Both the position numbers and the translations under genes were made by a program. Under the pieces are notes generated by a model. It did no database searches and was not told the origin of the DNA. It saw only the letters and a program-made list of their open reading frames with translations. This document shows positions 53,007-64,000 of a stretch of 64,000 bases of DNA, in pieces (the first letter of the stretch is position 1; every line of letters starts with the position of its first letter). The stretch is taken from contig OU452224.1 of assembly GCA_911728455.2 (NCBI GenBank), positions 6,948,501 through 7,012,500 on the forward strand, given 5' to 3'. Source of the DNA: Marthasterias glacialis. Its lineage: Eukaryota; Echinodermata; Asteroidea; Forcipulatida; Asteriidae.

Positions 53007-54779
53007 TTATAAGATAATTATTGACGTTCAGTATGCCATCAAATCAGATAGCAAGATATTGATCACGTGATCATAAGTGAAAGCCTTTTTTCTTCTTCAT
53101 AACATAAAATGCTTAGTTGTCAACTCGGAAGAATTAAATTAGAACGCACAATTTCAGAGCTTTTATTTTCTGGAGATAAAGGTACTTATAAGCCTATAGA
53201 AACGTTACATAGTATGTCATCTGCAACAGATGTCACAAGTAATAGGCTTACTCATTAAGCCAAGTCGAGAATGTCAGACCAGTGAAAGGTTATAGTAGCC
53301 TACACTTGAAAAGAAAACCTGTTACGACAATGCATTTTTTTAAAAGGTTTGATCATTTTGCCAGTATCGATCAGTACAAAAAATAATAATAATACAAAAA
53401 AAAAATCGACCCCAAAGACCGGTATTATGCAGATGTGCTTCACAACAGAAGTTTAAACTTGTGCAACTTGTTATTAAACCTGCGGATAACGACATACCCA
53501 ATCTGAAACATGTACATAGAGGGCGCACCATAGAGGGCGCACTGATAGGCTGTCAGAAGGAACCTACGGAGAATGGATTTAAAAGTCTGTCAATGCATTG
53601 CAAAGTCCCCCGGTTCTGTTCATGGACATGTATCATTGGCTAGTTAAATTATGATAATGTCAAGTAGTTTGAAAGGTAAAGATTGCTTTAGTGGTGTATC
53701 TTAAACGGGTGATTTTAATATCTTGATATTTTGATGCCTTTTATTGTATAAAATGGAATTGTTGTGCTGTCTGTGAGTTTATAAAGAAGTATGATAACTG
53801 TAGAGTAGGTATTATCCTAATTCACAATTGGGTACAGTATAACCAGACATGGTCAGAAAGTGTGGACTTGGCCAGTCTACTTTTCCCAGTTATGTCAATT
53901 TTAGAAAAGCGTGGTCATTTCTGAGCAGTCCAAAAGGCAGATGAATTAATTAATGGAGAATGTCTCTTCGCTCTGCTTTCATTTTCCTTACAGTCCGTTT
54001 TAATATCATTGTAAATTTTGTAGGGTATTAAGAACGAATACATGCTTTATGAAAATCGAGATCTATGTACAGAAAATGTGTGGAGGATTCCGCTTATTTA
54101 TTCACTCTAAAGTTGGAGTAGACAATGTGTTGTAAACCGGCACACTTCTGGGTTAAATTTGACACTCTCTAAAAGTGACCACACTTACATGCAAAACTTT
54201 TCTCGGAGGTAGACTAAAGTCTACATAAAACAGATCGTTCGTAAATGCAGTCTTTTTTAGCTGGGTTTGCAACTGGATAATCTTTTGGGATGAATGACAT
54301 AGGTTCAAGAAACTGGTCCTTTTTTTATTTTGAGAAAAATGGGTATCCCATCAGTGTGTATTTTGGAATGTGAATTTACAAATAATGTCCATGTTGGAGG
54401 GAAGAATAACAAATTCAAAATTGTTGAGATATTCCAGTGTGATTTGATAACACTGAAGAGGACAAACTACTGTAAAGTTTCATCAACTGATATTTTATGA
54501 ATAATAATGTCGTTTGATTTAATTCCTTAATTGTGAAGTCACACAAAAACGTTAATTTAAACGAGTTCATATCCCTGTTTGCCTTTTGTTGAGAAAAAAA
54601 GTAAAACGTTGAAAGTGATACTAACGTGGTTTTCAATCACTAGTTCGGACACGTACATGAGTAACAGTTGTCCAGAGTGCAATCAAGTTGAAATGTCCCA
54701 GTTTTAGAAGGATAAAGACAAATTAATAAATGTTAAGTTATAGGCCATGTGACTGGTGACGTCACACGTTGAAAATAAA
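53007..54779 (+). other. sim: probable sim 3' UTR with candidate polyadenylation signals
   Basis: This AT-rich stretch without a convincing ORF follows the sim stop codon. AATAAA hexamers lie at 54725-54730 and 54774-54779, the first canonical ones I noted on the + strand downstream of the stop. The end of the transcript is inferred, since no transcript data were available. Confidence 0.45.
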
Positions 54780-57700
54780 AAGAGCTACAGAGCCCGGACT
54801 TCATGCAGGCACGATTTGTACACTCCTTACTGGAAGAAAACATCAAACTTGCTCTATGGCAATTGCACCTTACGATTCTTACCTTTTTTTTTGGGGGGGG
54901 GGGGTACGAAGAAAGGGGTACATCTCAGCCGCCGCGTTCTTCTTTGCAATTCTAGACATTTATGATACAAATTGAATTTTTTTTTAATCAGATCTTGCCT
55001 GCAAGGGATTCCCTGAAGTGTACAAGGTGACTCTTTTTTGTAAATAAGGTGGCATGGTCTGGGCCTTTAGGCTGCACCCATTTCAATCATATTTTTGTAT
55101 TAAGACACTTTCCTAATCCTATTCTGCCACCTATTTTATTTTCTAAGGTTTTTTTTTTTTTTTTTTTAATTACTTCAAATCATATGTTGTTCTTTTATGA
55201 AACTTTCGATTCTATTTTCATGGAAGGCATGGGGATCTGTGTTAGAATAGCGGGAACCATGGGTTAGGATTCTTTGATTTTTATTTATTTTCTCTCTCGG
55301 TCTCTTGCCAAGTGACTTCACTTGTATTGTTGTGTTATTGTCGTAACTTATATACAAAAATAATAACTGTCTGTTTTATGAATTATTATAAATAATGAGA
55401 ATTATAGATAGCACAATGGTGAAATTAAAAAAAAAATATTTTGAAAAAAATACTTGAAAACAAAAAGTCATATTTTCCTGTCTTGTGTGTTTTGATCTAT
55501 TTTATTAAATTATTGTCGATTATTGTCAATCAGAATTTTAAGAAAGTTTAAATTGAAACCACACGGAACCAATAATATTTTGTTTTCTAATTTAGTTTGG
55601 TAACGTCACCATTTTTTAACAATGGCGTATGGGCTATTTTAATGAACTAGAAAAAAGGTTTAAATCATGCTCCAAATTGCCACATAGTCTGCCTTCTGAA
55701 AATATTTCCAGTAAAAAATCCCTCACATTTTTAAAAAGCACACAGGCTAATATTTTTTATTCTCATTCAATCATTTGAATTTTGTATAGCCATGGTTAGG
55801 GTTTACATTTTTTATTTATTGACTTTTTTTTAAATAAAGGATCTACTCCTAAAAAACAACAAAACTACCATGGAAAATGTTCTTAAAACTTATAGAGTAA
55901 CTATAAAGTTATGCCATACGAGTAATATTTTTATGAATTAGTAATACTCTATTCGCAGAATTCTATTCATTGAAGTTAAATGCTGCCCTCAAGCGTCTGA
56001 AAGTATTGTTAATGGCGCTGCACTTGAACAACGTTTGACAAAATCGACACCAAATTCAGTATTGAGGTTTTCTACGAGTATGAAAATGCAGCTCAGTTCT
56101 TTGGTAGCAAAGACTATTAGGTGAATACTATACTTGGTAAGGAACCCATACTTCAGTAAAAAAAAAAGTTTTAATAAGTAAATTAACCTCGATAGCTCTT
56201 CTCCAGGTTGTGGGCACACATGGCATGGATGGCCATCACATGATAACTAATGGCATGCTGTACAAAACCATTATGCCGTAGTAAAGCCGTATGGACGGTG
56301 AAAAAGTACAGCATTATTGGGTGTTTGTTAACCCCAATTAGAAAAAGTGTGATTTTATGATTTTTATTTAATATTAATAAATAAGGTTTTGTTGGACATT
56401 AAAGTTTTCACTTATTTATTTTCAGTCAAGAAATTCATTCCTTATTCCTAATCATGGTAATAATGGATTTTTACTTCTTAACATCACCCCCCCCCCCCCC
56501 CACGTGCACCAAAATGCCAGCAAACATTCGTAATTCAGTCAACAAATGGTTAGAAGTAACTATTGAAAAAAAATTGCAGTATGAAATGATTTATAATATA
56601 GATGGCCGTCCGGGAAATGCACACTTGCTCAACAGAGAGAGTGGGTGGTTGGGGGGGGGGGGGGGGGGGCTGAACCAGCGAAGTCTGCGCATTAATCTTG
56701 TCTTCGTTCTGCCAACTGGTGGCTGGGACTCTGGTGTATTGGTAGTATTAGGCCAGTCAGTCTCCTCCTTGCCCTTGGCTTGATCAAACCAACCATCCCA
56801 GACTGCCCCTTTTTTTAAAAGTAATCTAGGACAGGGCCCATGCTATTGCTACAATGCTAGTTGCTACTGCTAGTGTAGTGGCAACAGAATGCCTTCCCTT
56901 GCAAAATGGCTTCGACTCCATTTTGTGGTCATCGCTTTAGAACATTGACCAAGAGTAACTGAATGCAAGCCTGTGAAAGGGTGTAAAACGATGGGCATCA
57001 GCCGGTGTCATAGGAGATTTTGTTCCCCAGTGTGTGTGTCTCCCACACAGTAAATTAACATGGGCTTAAGGAAGTTGAGTCAAAAGAAGGCACGATCAAT
57101 ATCACAGAGGAAATCTCTACACAATAGGCCAACACCAAAAGGTGGACAAAATCTCCGGGGGGGTTGGGGGGTACAGAGTCTCCTGCCACACCTACATTTG
57201 TACAGTACAAGGTGTCAGTGTAAATCCAGAAAATGAGAAGAAAAAAAAATAATAAAAAAGTACAGTCTACAGAGTGTCACTGTTAAATTGTTTTTATTGG
57301 AATAAAAGGGCTAAGAGAAGATTGATCTCATTTGTCTAATGGGTAATATCAATACTTTCATACTCAACATCTGGAATTAAAGGATACATTTATCAGTCTC
57401 AAAGTCAACATCTAACATACTTTTTTAAAATAAAGCCAGGAGAGACCTGTATTAAAAGGTCATGTCACACAGTGGCAATTTGTACAGATACATGTAACTT
57501 GGAAGCAACAAACTGCACTGCATGCAAAAGGAACACTTCAGTAGTTTTCCTACAACATAGGCCTACATTTTTCTTATTAGTTTCTTACTCTCCCTAAGAC
57601 AATTATGTGGAAATTGACTCGTGAATGTTTATTCTTCACAGAGATTCTTCACAGAGATTGCCTAAAAGTGTTTGCCTGTAAAGAAGCCGTTTGCGAGTTA

Positions 57701-58149
57701 GATTTCACTAACGTCTGGTACAAAGACTTGCTTAGTCACAAGTTACTGCTTAAATTTGAATTCATCAGACTATAGAGACAGTTCCTATATAAATGGTTCT
57801 GGGCAAGCTTTTGTATAGCAACCTCCAGATGAGCAAACCCTGGTACCATTGTGTTCACATTCATTCATTTAGAATTGTGTACTGGGTGTTTGCTGTCTCT
57901 TCATCTACACAAAAGCTTGCCCCGCATCATAGCAACTGTCTCTTTTGTCTCTTTTGCCCCGTTAGACATGGCCCTTTTTATTAAAAAAAACACAAGACCC
58001 GCCTCGACGCTGAAAACCACTGGCCTCGGGCCTGCGGTCCAGTGTTAATTTTGAGCCCTAGTACATGTACATGTGCTCAACTGAGTGTCGTCCTTTACTC
58101 TTTAGTTTTAAAGCCAGTCTGAATCTTTAAGTTAATAATTAAAGGATAT
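54780..58149. other. intergenic, homopolymer-rich, no gene recognised
   Basis: Contains a G run near 54894-54903, a T run near 55150-55167, a C run near 56487-56501, G runs near 56652-56669 and a 15-bp tandem duplication (TTCTTCACAGAGATT) near 57632-57659. The listed open frames are short and without resemblance. Confidence 0.55.
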
Positions 58150-58368
58150 TTAAAGGGGGACTGTTGTCGTGATCATAGCACGCCTGTAGCTTCACATCAA
58201 GTTATGAATTCTTATCCAGTTACTGCAGGCGTGCACTGGTTGTCACATCACAATGTGTCCTTTGTGATGTAACAGCCAGTGCGTGTGTGATTGCAGTAAC
58301 TGGTGAGAGTTCATAATGCCATGTACAGCCACAGGCCTGCCATAATTATGATGACAGTCCCCCTTTAA
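58150..58368. mobile_element. TTAA-flanked foldback element, 219 bp
   Basis: The ends are perfect inverted repeats over 14 bp (TTAAAGGGGGACTG and CAGTCCCCCTTTAA), with further inner pairing (TGATCATAG with ATAATTATGATGA; CAGTTACTGCAGGCGTGCAC-like arms). TTAA at both outer ends would fit a piggyBac-type target duplication. It has no ORF. Confidence 0.7.
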
Positions 58369-58419
58369 GTGACAATTATACATTACAGCAACAATGAGAT
58401 AACAGGCCTGATACTTCAC

Positions 58420-58545
58420 AGAGGCAATTGCCTCTGTTTCCCCTGGTCATTGCCTTGGTGCCCTTGACATGTTCCAATAGAAATCTACAATTTCCTCATG
58501 AATGCCCTTTATCACGAAGAAAATGCCTTGGTGCCCTTGTCCTTT
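58420..58545 (-). repeat. dispersed repeat, AGGGCACCAAGGCATTTTC family
   Basis: On the minus strand it reads CAAGGGCACCAAGGCATTTT, then CTTCGTGATAAAGGGCATTC and ATGAGGAAATTG. It matches 63612-63690 on the plus strand with few changes. Confidence 0.7.
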
Positions 58546-59189
58546 CAAAAATGAAGCAATTAGGTCTGAGATTTAATTTAAGTGAAAATGGTCTAACTTT
58601 TAAGTGAAAACGTATGGGTGCAAAGCCTTTTGCTATCATATCAAGGTCAGTTGTGCATTAATTTCCTATTCTTGTTAAAGCAGGAGTCTATTTTATTTTA
58701 TTTTGTATTAAAATAATAGAGCATACTAATCGTTTGAAATAATTCGTTTTACAAATTTCAAACTGCTTGTCAAGCTACATACAATTATATGTACCCATGT
58801 AGGGTTGGAATACAGGATGTCTAACTTGATGCACAGGGTCCAATATGTTTCTCTTCCAATGCTTGCCACATAATTTGTACTTAATACATTACAGGTAAAG
58901 CATGCTGTATTTCAAAAATAATATAATACAACATGCCTCCAGAAAGAAACAAAAACCTTTCCGGCTGCAGGTGAAGAAACTGATCCTTAGATTTCATGTC
59001 TTCCTCAGATGCACCTGTTGACCTGCCTGGCTACTGAAAGAAGATCTGATCTTCAAGTTTGCTGGTGCGCACAATCTACAGTCCTTGCAGGAACAGTCCC
59101 AATACAACAGCAATGGTAAAATTAATGAGATGCAAGATTTGTTGTCAATAAGCACATGAAAATTATAAACCATGTGCCTTTGTACACCC

Positions 59190-59374
59190 CAGTGGCATAG
59201 CTATGGGGCGGGGGGGTGACGTGCATCCCCATAAATTCTCATTGCCCCCCCCCCCCCATTAAAAAAAATTCTGATACATGTAATTCATTAAAAAACATGG
59301 ACCCTGCCCCCCCCCCCAATGAAAAGCAATGCCCCCCTGTGCCCCCCATTGAAAAAATCCTGGCTATACCGCTG
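59190..59374. mobile_element. hAT-like nonautonomous element with near-perfect 8-bp target duplication
   Basis: The ends are CAGTGGCATAGCTATGG and TGGCTATACCGCTG, inverted and imperfect. They are flanked by GTACACCC on the left and GTACATCC on the right (7 of 8 identical). The interior is C-rich with no ORF. CAG-type ends and an 8-bp duplication are typical of hAT transposons. Confidence 0.65.
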
Positions 59375-59797
59375 GTACATCCGTACCGTACTCTGTTGAA
59401 ATCTGCCTGCTGGTGTGCACACACACAATGTTTTGCATACATTTTGTTAGGGACTGATGTCAAAGGTCACATAATTCAAATTAGGCAATCCAACTTGTGA
59501 CTTCATTCCTAATGCAAATTTGTGCACACCGGCAGGCAGCAACGTAATGTTTTGGTTTTGCCGTGACATCAGAGGGCACATTGTATTTACATCTATGAGT
59601 TGCCCCTTCCCACCCCCATCAACAAAAAAAAAAAAACTACCTCTAGCTTAACAAGCAGGGTGAAAATAAATTTATTTTATGAGCATACTGTACATGTACA
59701 GTACATGTATGAGTGTGTACTAAAATCACTAGTAGCAAAACACAATCCTGTTCTTTCATGTTTTCTATTTTTTTTTTTTAAAGTAACCACCTCTTGA

Positions 59798-60004
59798 TTA
59801 AAGGGGCTGTGTCGTCATGATCATAGCTGGCCTGTGGCTGTGCATGGAAAGATGAGCTCTCGCCCAGATACTGCAGACGTGCACACTTGCGGTTAAATCA
59901 CCAAGGGTGCCGTCTTTGTCAAACTGTGATGAGACCGCCAGCGGACAGACTCGCGTAGTACCTGGGTTATTCCATTAACTACTATAATCATGATGACACA
60001 GTCC
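59798..60004. mobile_element. foldback element related to 58150-58368
   Basis: The left end TTAAAGGGGCTGTGTCGTCA leads to TGATCATAG. The right end CTATAATCATGATGACACAG leads to TCC, its inverted counterpart over about 22 bp. The right-hand TTAA is missing. A SINE copy begins within a few bases. Confidence 0.65.
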
Positions 60005-60009
60005 ATTTA

Positions 60010-60200
60010 TTTTTACCCATGTATACACCGATGTCTGTTAAGCACTGTATACTCAGTACTTTCCCGAGTCCTGTGGAAAAATATTCACAGGCATTTTCCT
60101 CCGGTGGGATTCAAACCCACGACCTCCGCCATTCTAGACCAGACGTCTGACCAACTAGACTACTGAGACTACCCAGTAGCTAGAGGCAGTTCGAATCCTG
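60010..60200 (-). mobile_element. tRNA-derived SINE copy (family C)
   Basis: On the minus strand it has the A-box region AGTAGTCTAGTTGGTCAGAC, the B-box GGTTTGAATCCCACC, then TTTTTCCACAGGACTC and ACTGAGTATACAGTGCTTA. Upstream of its head is an opposite-strand B-box (GGCAGTTCGAATCCTG on the plus strand). Confidence 0.75.
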
Positions 60201-60473
60201 TTAGCAGCGGTGCATTTAAGTAAACACACAGGTCCATGGTGTTTTGTACATTTGAGAGGCCAAGCTGAGGGTGCCAATTGACCCCGAGGTGTACAAAACT
60301 CATGGACCCCATCACACAGCGTGCAACAATCATTTTGTTTTACCATGGTAATAGATTGCAGGAGAGAAAAACATCTTCCAACAATATAATGACAAATTTA
60401 AAAACTGGCACAGTTAAAAAACAGACAAACAGTGTAAATTTCAGTTTGCCTTACACCGGACAATTTGCCTTTT

Positions 60474-60579
60474 CCACAGGACTTGAAAGCACTGAGTATA
60501 CAGTGCTTATCACACATCGGTGTAAGGCAAATTGAAATTTATATTCATTCCCCCGATGCAAATATTAACATCTATCTAA
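60474..60579 (+). repeat. headless SINE family C tail copy
   Basis: This 106-bp unit, beginning CCACAGGACTTGAAAGCACT, is almost identical to 60729-60834 but lacks a tRNA-like head. The left flank (TTTGCCTTACACCG) is inverted relative to the unit's own CGGTGTAAGGCAAA, so a hairpin could form. Confidence 0.85.
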
Positions 60580-60599
60580 CTGTTGCGGTACCTGCCGCT

Positions 60600-60834
60600 A
60601 ATAATACTGGATTCGAACTGGCCCCTCGTCACCGGGCGTGCTCGGTGGTCGAGTGGTTAAGACATCTGCTCTAGTCATGCGGGAGTCGTGGGTTCGAATC
60701 CCACCCGAGTTGCCTGTGGATTTTTTTTCCACAGGACTCGAAAGCACTGAGTATACAGTGCTTATCACACATCGGTGCAAGGCAAATTGAAATTTATATT
60801 CATTCCCCCGATGCAAATATAAACATCTATCTAA
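60600..60834 (+). mobile_element. tRNA-derived SINE copy (family C), full
   Basis: The tRNA-like segment at 60638-60712 has an A-box GTGGTCGAGTGGTTAAGAC and a T-arm GTGGGTTCGAATCCCAC with perfect pairing. The D-arm pairs (GTC/GAC), but the acceptor and anticodon stems are poor. It is followed by CCTGTGGATTTTTTTTCCAC and the 106-bp tail. An antisense B-box (GGATTCGAACTGGCC) lies just before the head, as in the inverted copy. Confidence 0.75.
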
Positions 60835-61796
60835 GACAAACAGTGGCTAATGAATTGACAACAAATTTGTTTCACTCTTCCCTACAGCACATCGCACATC
60901 ACAGAAACGAAATTCAATTTACCTAGTACAACCTCATACTCGGGGGCTGTTGATAGTACTGTACAAGGTGGTGGAAACAACCTACAGTGGGCACGATCAA
61001 GGTAATGTACCCCATGGGGTACGTCACTCATGTTCCCCTCCTGAGTGCGCACTTCATGTATGAGTGTCTTTGTGGTACTTCACGTGATTGGTTCTCCACC
61101 AATAAAAATCACAATCTATTACCAGGGTATAACAAACTACTATTTATCTTGTACCAAGATTATGGGTCCTACATCAAGCCTTAGTCCTACGTGTAAATTT
61201 ATGTAATATTGCGGTATAAAATCTTGTTGCAATCTAGCATCGCACCATGCTCAGTTTGAAGTCCTATTTAGCACTGAACTGAACTAAATGTTTTACACAT
61301 GGATGTGTGTACATGGGTAGTCATGTTACCATGTTATTTTACACAGTGTTGACCCTTTCTGGCTGATCTCCTAGAGGTGGGTAGCTCAGCTGTCTTGAGT
61401 CAGTGCAGGACCCCAGAGTTGAGCTGCTTTAGGAAGTTCAGAGGCACCTTCATGTAGAAAATGAACACAACCTGAATTTGTCTGTACCTTCTCACTGTCA
61501 CAGCATCTTGCCTTCATGTACATGTAGTTGTCAAATGCCATGTGTGTGAGGTATTCAACTCCAGCCTGCACAAGATTCCAGGCTGCAGGATTCAGCTTGA
61601 CTCACATCTGTTGCAGCATGGCTTACATGATAGTCCACTGTACTTACTGAGAAAACAAAGAAAGGAAAAATAACAATTTCATCAAATTTGACAATAGTTG
61701 TTGATACATTTATTGCAGTCTACATTGTACTTACTGAAGTCAGGTTCTCTCCCTAATCAAAAAGGAGCTACAATCTGTTCTTGGAACATTAAGTGT
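60835..61796. other. noncoding, no gene recognised
   Basis: No domain-bearing frame or repeat structure noted. Confidence 0.5.
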
Positions 61797-61975
61797 GTAC
61801 ACTGCTAAAAATGGTTTTCTTCAAATAAGAAAAAGAAAATCTTATTTCAAGAAAAATATTGATGTGTCACTCCCAAGAAAATGTTTCTTTTAAGATTTAT
61901 GCGAGTGACACAAGAAAAGGTTTTCTGGAGATAAGATTTGTTCTTATTTCAAGAATACCATTTTTAGCAGTGTAC
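61797..61975. mobile_element. foldback (MITE-like) element, 179 bp
   Basis: The outer ends GTACACTGCTAAAAATGG and CCATTTTTAGCAGTGTAC are perfect 18-bp inverted repeats. The inner arms AAGAAAATCTTATTTCAAGA and TTCTTATTTCAAGAATACC have further partial symmetry. No ORF. Confidence 0.85.
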
Positions 61976-63611
61976 AATTTTTCGGGCCATATCCTGCATG
62001 TCCTGTTGGTAAGTGTGCGTAATTCCACTGTAAGCCACACGCACTTCACACAAACTGGTTCCACTGATTACCAGAAGCCCAGAGGAGTTGCATTGAGTTT
62101 TTCCTTGATGATTTTAGGCTACATGTAGGACATTTTAATACGTTTAATTGGACTTGGCTTTCACATACGTTCTTCTCAGAATCAAAAGACTCTTTCCTAA
62201 GAAATGCTTTTGAACGACGAAATGAATGATTTGGGGTAACATTATTCACACAAAACATATGCCAGCTTTGGAAGTAGCGAAAACTTTGGGCGTGCAGCAG
62301 ATACACACACGTTTGACGTAATAACTTCACCAACATGATAGGTGGTCAGACAGAGACTATTGGACTTGTTGACCAATCGCAGCCTTGCCAACGCCACGGA
62401 AAGTCTGAGAAAAGTCATACACGGTTAAAAATCCCAACAGAAAAGTAAACAAACCACTTCCATTGTAGCAAACCCAACTGCCAACTGTAGTAACTTTTGT
62501 TTCGTTTGAATTTTGTTTTGTATTTCTGGTGGTGTGAATTCCACAGCAGTCAGTGGTCCCTGTACAGTCGTGTAAAAGTGGTTTAACAGTGTTCCTGTCT
62601 GCATTGTTCTTTGGACTCAAGGCACTGCTCAAAAGGCCACGAAACTAAATCCATACCGTTCACTTAAAACCATGTAGGTGTGTGTATCTGATACTTGTGT
62701 GTGGCCGCATCCAAACCACCGCTGCGATCGTGGCATGAAAGTCACACCATGTGCTGTTGCTAGGCAACTGCTAAGATAGGCGGGGCTTAATGGATCGGTC
62801 TATTCCTGTACATTTGTACTTAACACATTGCAACATGGAATCATTGATGAACAGCAGCAGGTACTGAAGTCTAAAAATGTATCAATACACAACACGCATC
62901 GTAAGTTGCAAAATGTTAATCGTACTACATGTACATGTATGTAATTTTGTACTTCGTGCAGATCCTTAGCATGTCAATGTACACTGTACATGCAATGTGT
63001 GTACTATGGATTGCCTTTTTCCTGCAGTAACATTTGTTCTTCTTCATGTTCTTGTGGCAAAGCAATGGCATTACGTAATTATTGTTATTATTGTAATAGT
63101 TATTGAAGATCCAATAATGCATGCATTGCATGCATGCTATCATGGCTATTGACCTAAATTGCCCATTATGAGTGCGCACAACAATACTGGTGGGCAAAAT
63201 GAGGGAATATCATGCCTTTTTGTGGGATACACACGCGCTTGTGCGTCTATCCAGTTCACAACTCTATGGCGTTTGCCCACCAATAATACGCATGCGTGAA
63301 TGTAATTAGCATATTCATGGGAAAGGCAAATTGTGTTTAACAGACATGGTGTGTGTAGTATTGATACTAATGTACACATAGTCTTTATGCCCATTGTATA
63401 CTGTGTATGCGTGCAGTACCTTCTGTGTTCTTTGATCAAGAGCAAACACAATGCCTTTTTCTTGTACTGTTAGTTTTAGCCGAGGAAATATTGTAACGTA
63501 GTGGTCCTCCCAAAAACATTAGACTTGAGCTGAAATGATGTGATACCTGCATACATGTACACTTACAGATGCACGTGACCCTTACACACATGTGTACATG
63601 CCTGATTGCTT
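61976..63611. other. noncoding, contains a solo foldback end
   Basis: GGCGGGGCTTAATGGATCGG followed by TCTATT at about 62779-62804 repeats the right arm of the 17434-17565 element. A near-palindromic AATGCATGCATTGCATGCAT lies near 63116-63135. No exon recognised. Confidence 0.5.
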
Positions 63612-63690
63612 CGTTCTTAAAAGAGCAAGGGCACCAAGACATTTTCTTCTTGATAAAGGGCACCTCTATGAGGAAATTGCCTCCGTGAAG
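63612..63690 (+). repeat. dispersed repeat, AGGGCACCAAGACATTTTC family
   Basis: Plus-strand copy of the repeat found inverted at 58420-58545. Identical blocks include AAGGGCACC and TTTTCTTC, followed by GATAAAGGGCA and ATGAGGAAATTG. Confidence 0.7.
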
Positions 63691-63918
63691 TATGTGAGTT
63701 TAAATTATAGTACGTTCATGTGCATTTGTTTGCTTTTGTTTTTGATACAGATTCCAGCACACAGCCCAGCAACGATGTCTGAGAGGGAAACACAACCATC
63801 AACTTGGAGAGACCTCTCTCTCCCCAGGATGCTCTTGGATGTCACTTGAAGAAGAGGAAAGAGAAAGAAAGAAAGCAAATGTCATTTCTACAAGTATAAT
63901 CTCAAAGAATCTGCCAAC

Positions 63919-64000
63919 GATGAGCACCTTGTGAGATGCAACGCTGGAAGGAAGAGTGATGAGCACCTTGTGAGATGCAACGCTGGAAGGAAGAATGATG
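63919..64000 (+). repeat. 39-bp tandem repeat, cut by the window end
   Basis: Two copies (63919-63957 and 63958-63996) differ by one base, and a third starts at 63997. The unit is a multiple of three and is free of stops in one frame, which gives a 13-residue repeat DEHLVRCNAGRKS. The same frame is open back to 63850. It may be coding or a plain minisatellite; the window end prevents a decision. Confidence 0.9.

Noticed and set aside
60638..60712. tRNA gene
   Set aside because: The T-arm and D-arm fit but acceptor and anticodon stems do not pair well, and the segment is fused to a SINE tail shared with neighbours; called SINE instead.

Overview
This is eukaryotic, animal-type DNA. It has an intron-split gene with GT-AG junctions, tRNA-derived SINEs, many short foldback (MITE-like) elements, microsatellites and long AT-rich noncoding tracts. 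The only gene I can identify is an orthologue of single-minded (sim / SIM1 / SIM2), a bHLH-PAS transcription factor. Its sequence and the style of the repeats suggest an invertebrate deuterostome, perhaps an echinoderm. That placement is an inference from memory and the window does not prove it.

Layout. Positions 1-40972 contain no exon I can identify. This stretch is either the upstream flank of sim or, more likely, the large intron between the missing bHLH exon and the first visible exon; the acceptor at 40971-40972 is in phase 1, so a coding exon must precede it. The stretch holds microsatellites, foldback elements, two SINE-like copies and several compositionally complex, GC-richer blocks that are candidate cis-regulatory modules. 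Positions 40973-53006 hold eight coding exons on the + strand, giving 811 residues: the end of the bHLH-PAS linker, PAS-A, PAS-B with its PAC region, and a long 3' exon. That last exon encodes a basic motif, a strikingly tyrosine-rich segment, a conserved SIM C-terminal motif and a Ser/Thr-rich tail. A probable 3' UTR runs to about 54.7-54.8 kb. From there to 63.8 kb I see no gene, only repeats: two TTAA-ended foldbacks, a hAT-like nonautonomous element with a near-perfect 8-bp target duplication, a SINE cluster, and other elements. The window ends in a 39-bp tandem repeat that stays open in one frame.

How it works together. SIM proteins dimerise with ARNT/Tango through bHLH and PAS and regulate transcription in the nucleus. 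Everything else here is noncoding. The point of most interest is how mobile elements lie around the gene. One foldback family carries CTCF-like motifs in convergent orientation at 37.46 and 39.76 kb, just upstream of the first visible exon, and a larger relative with the same termini sits in the last sim intron. The two long sim introns also carry unusual minisatellites, one of which switches strand at a palindromic junction.
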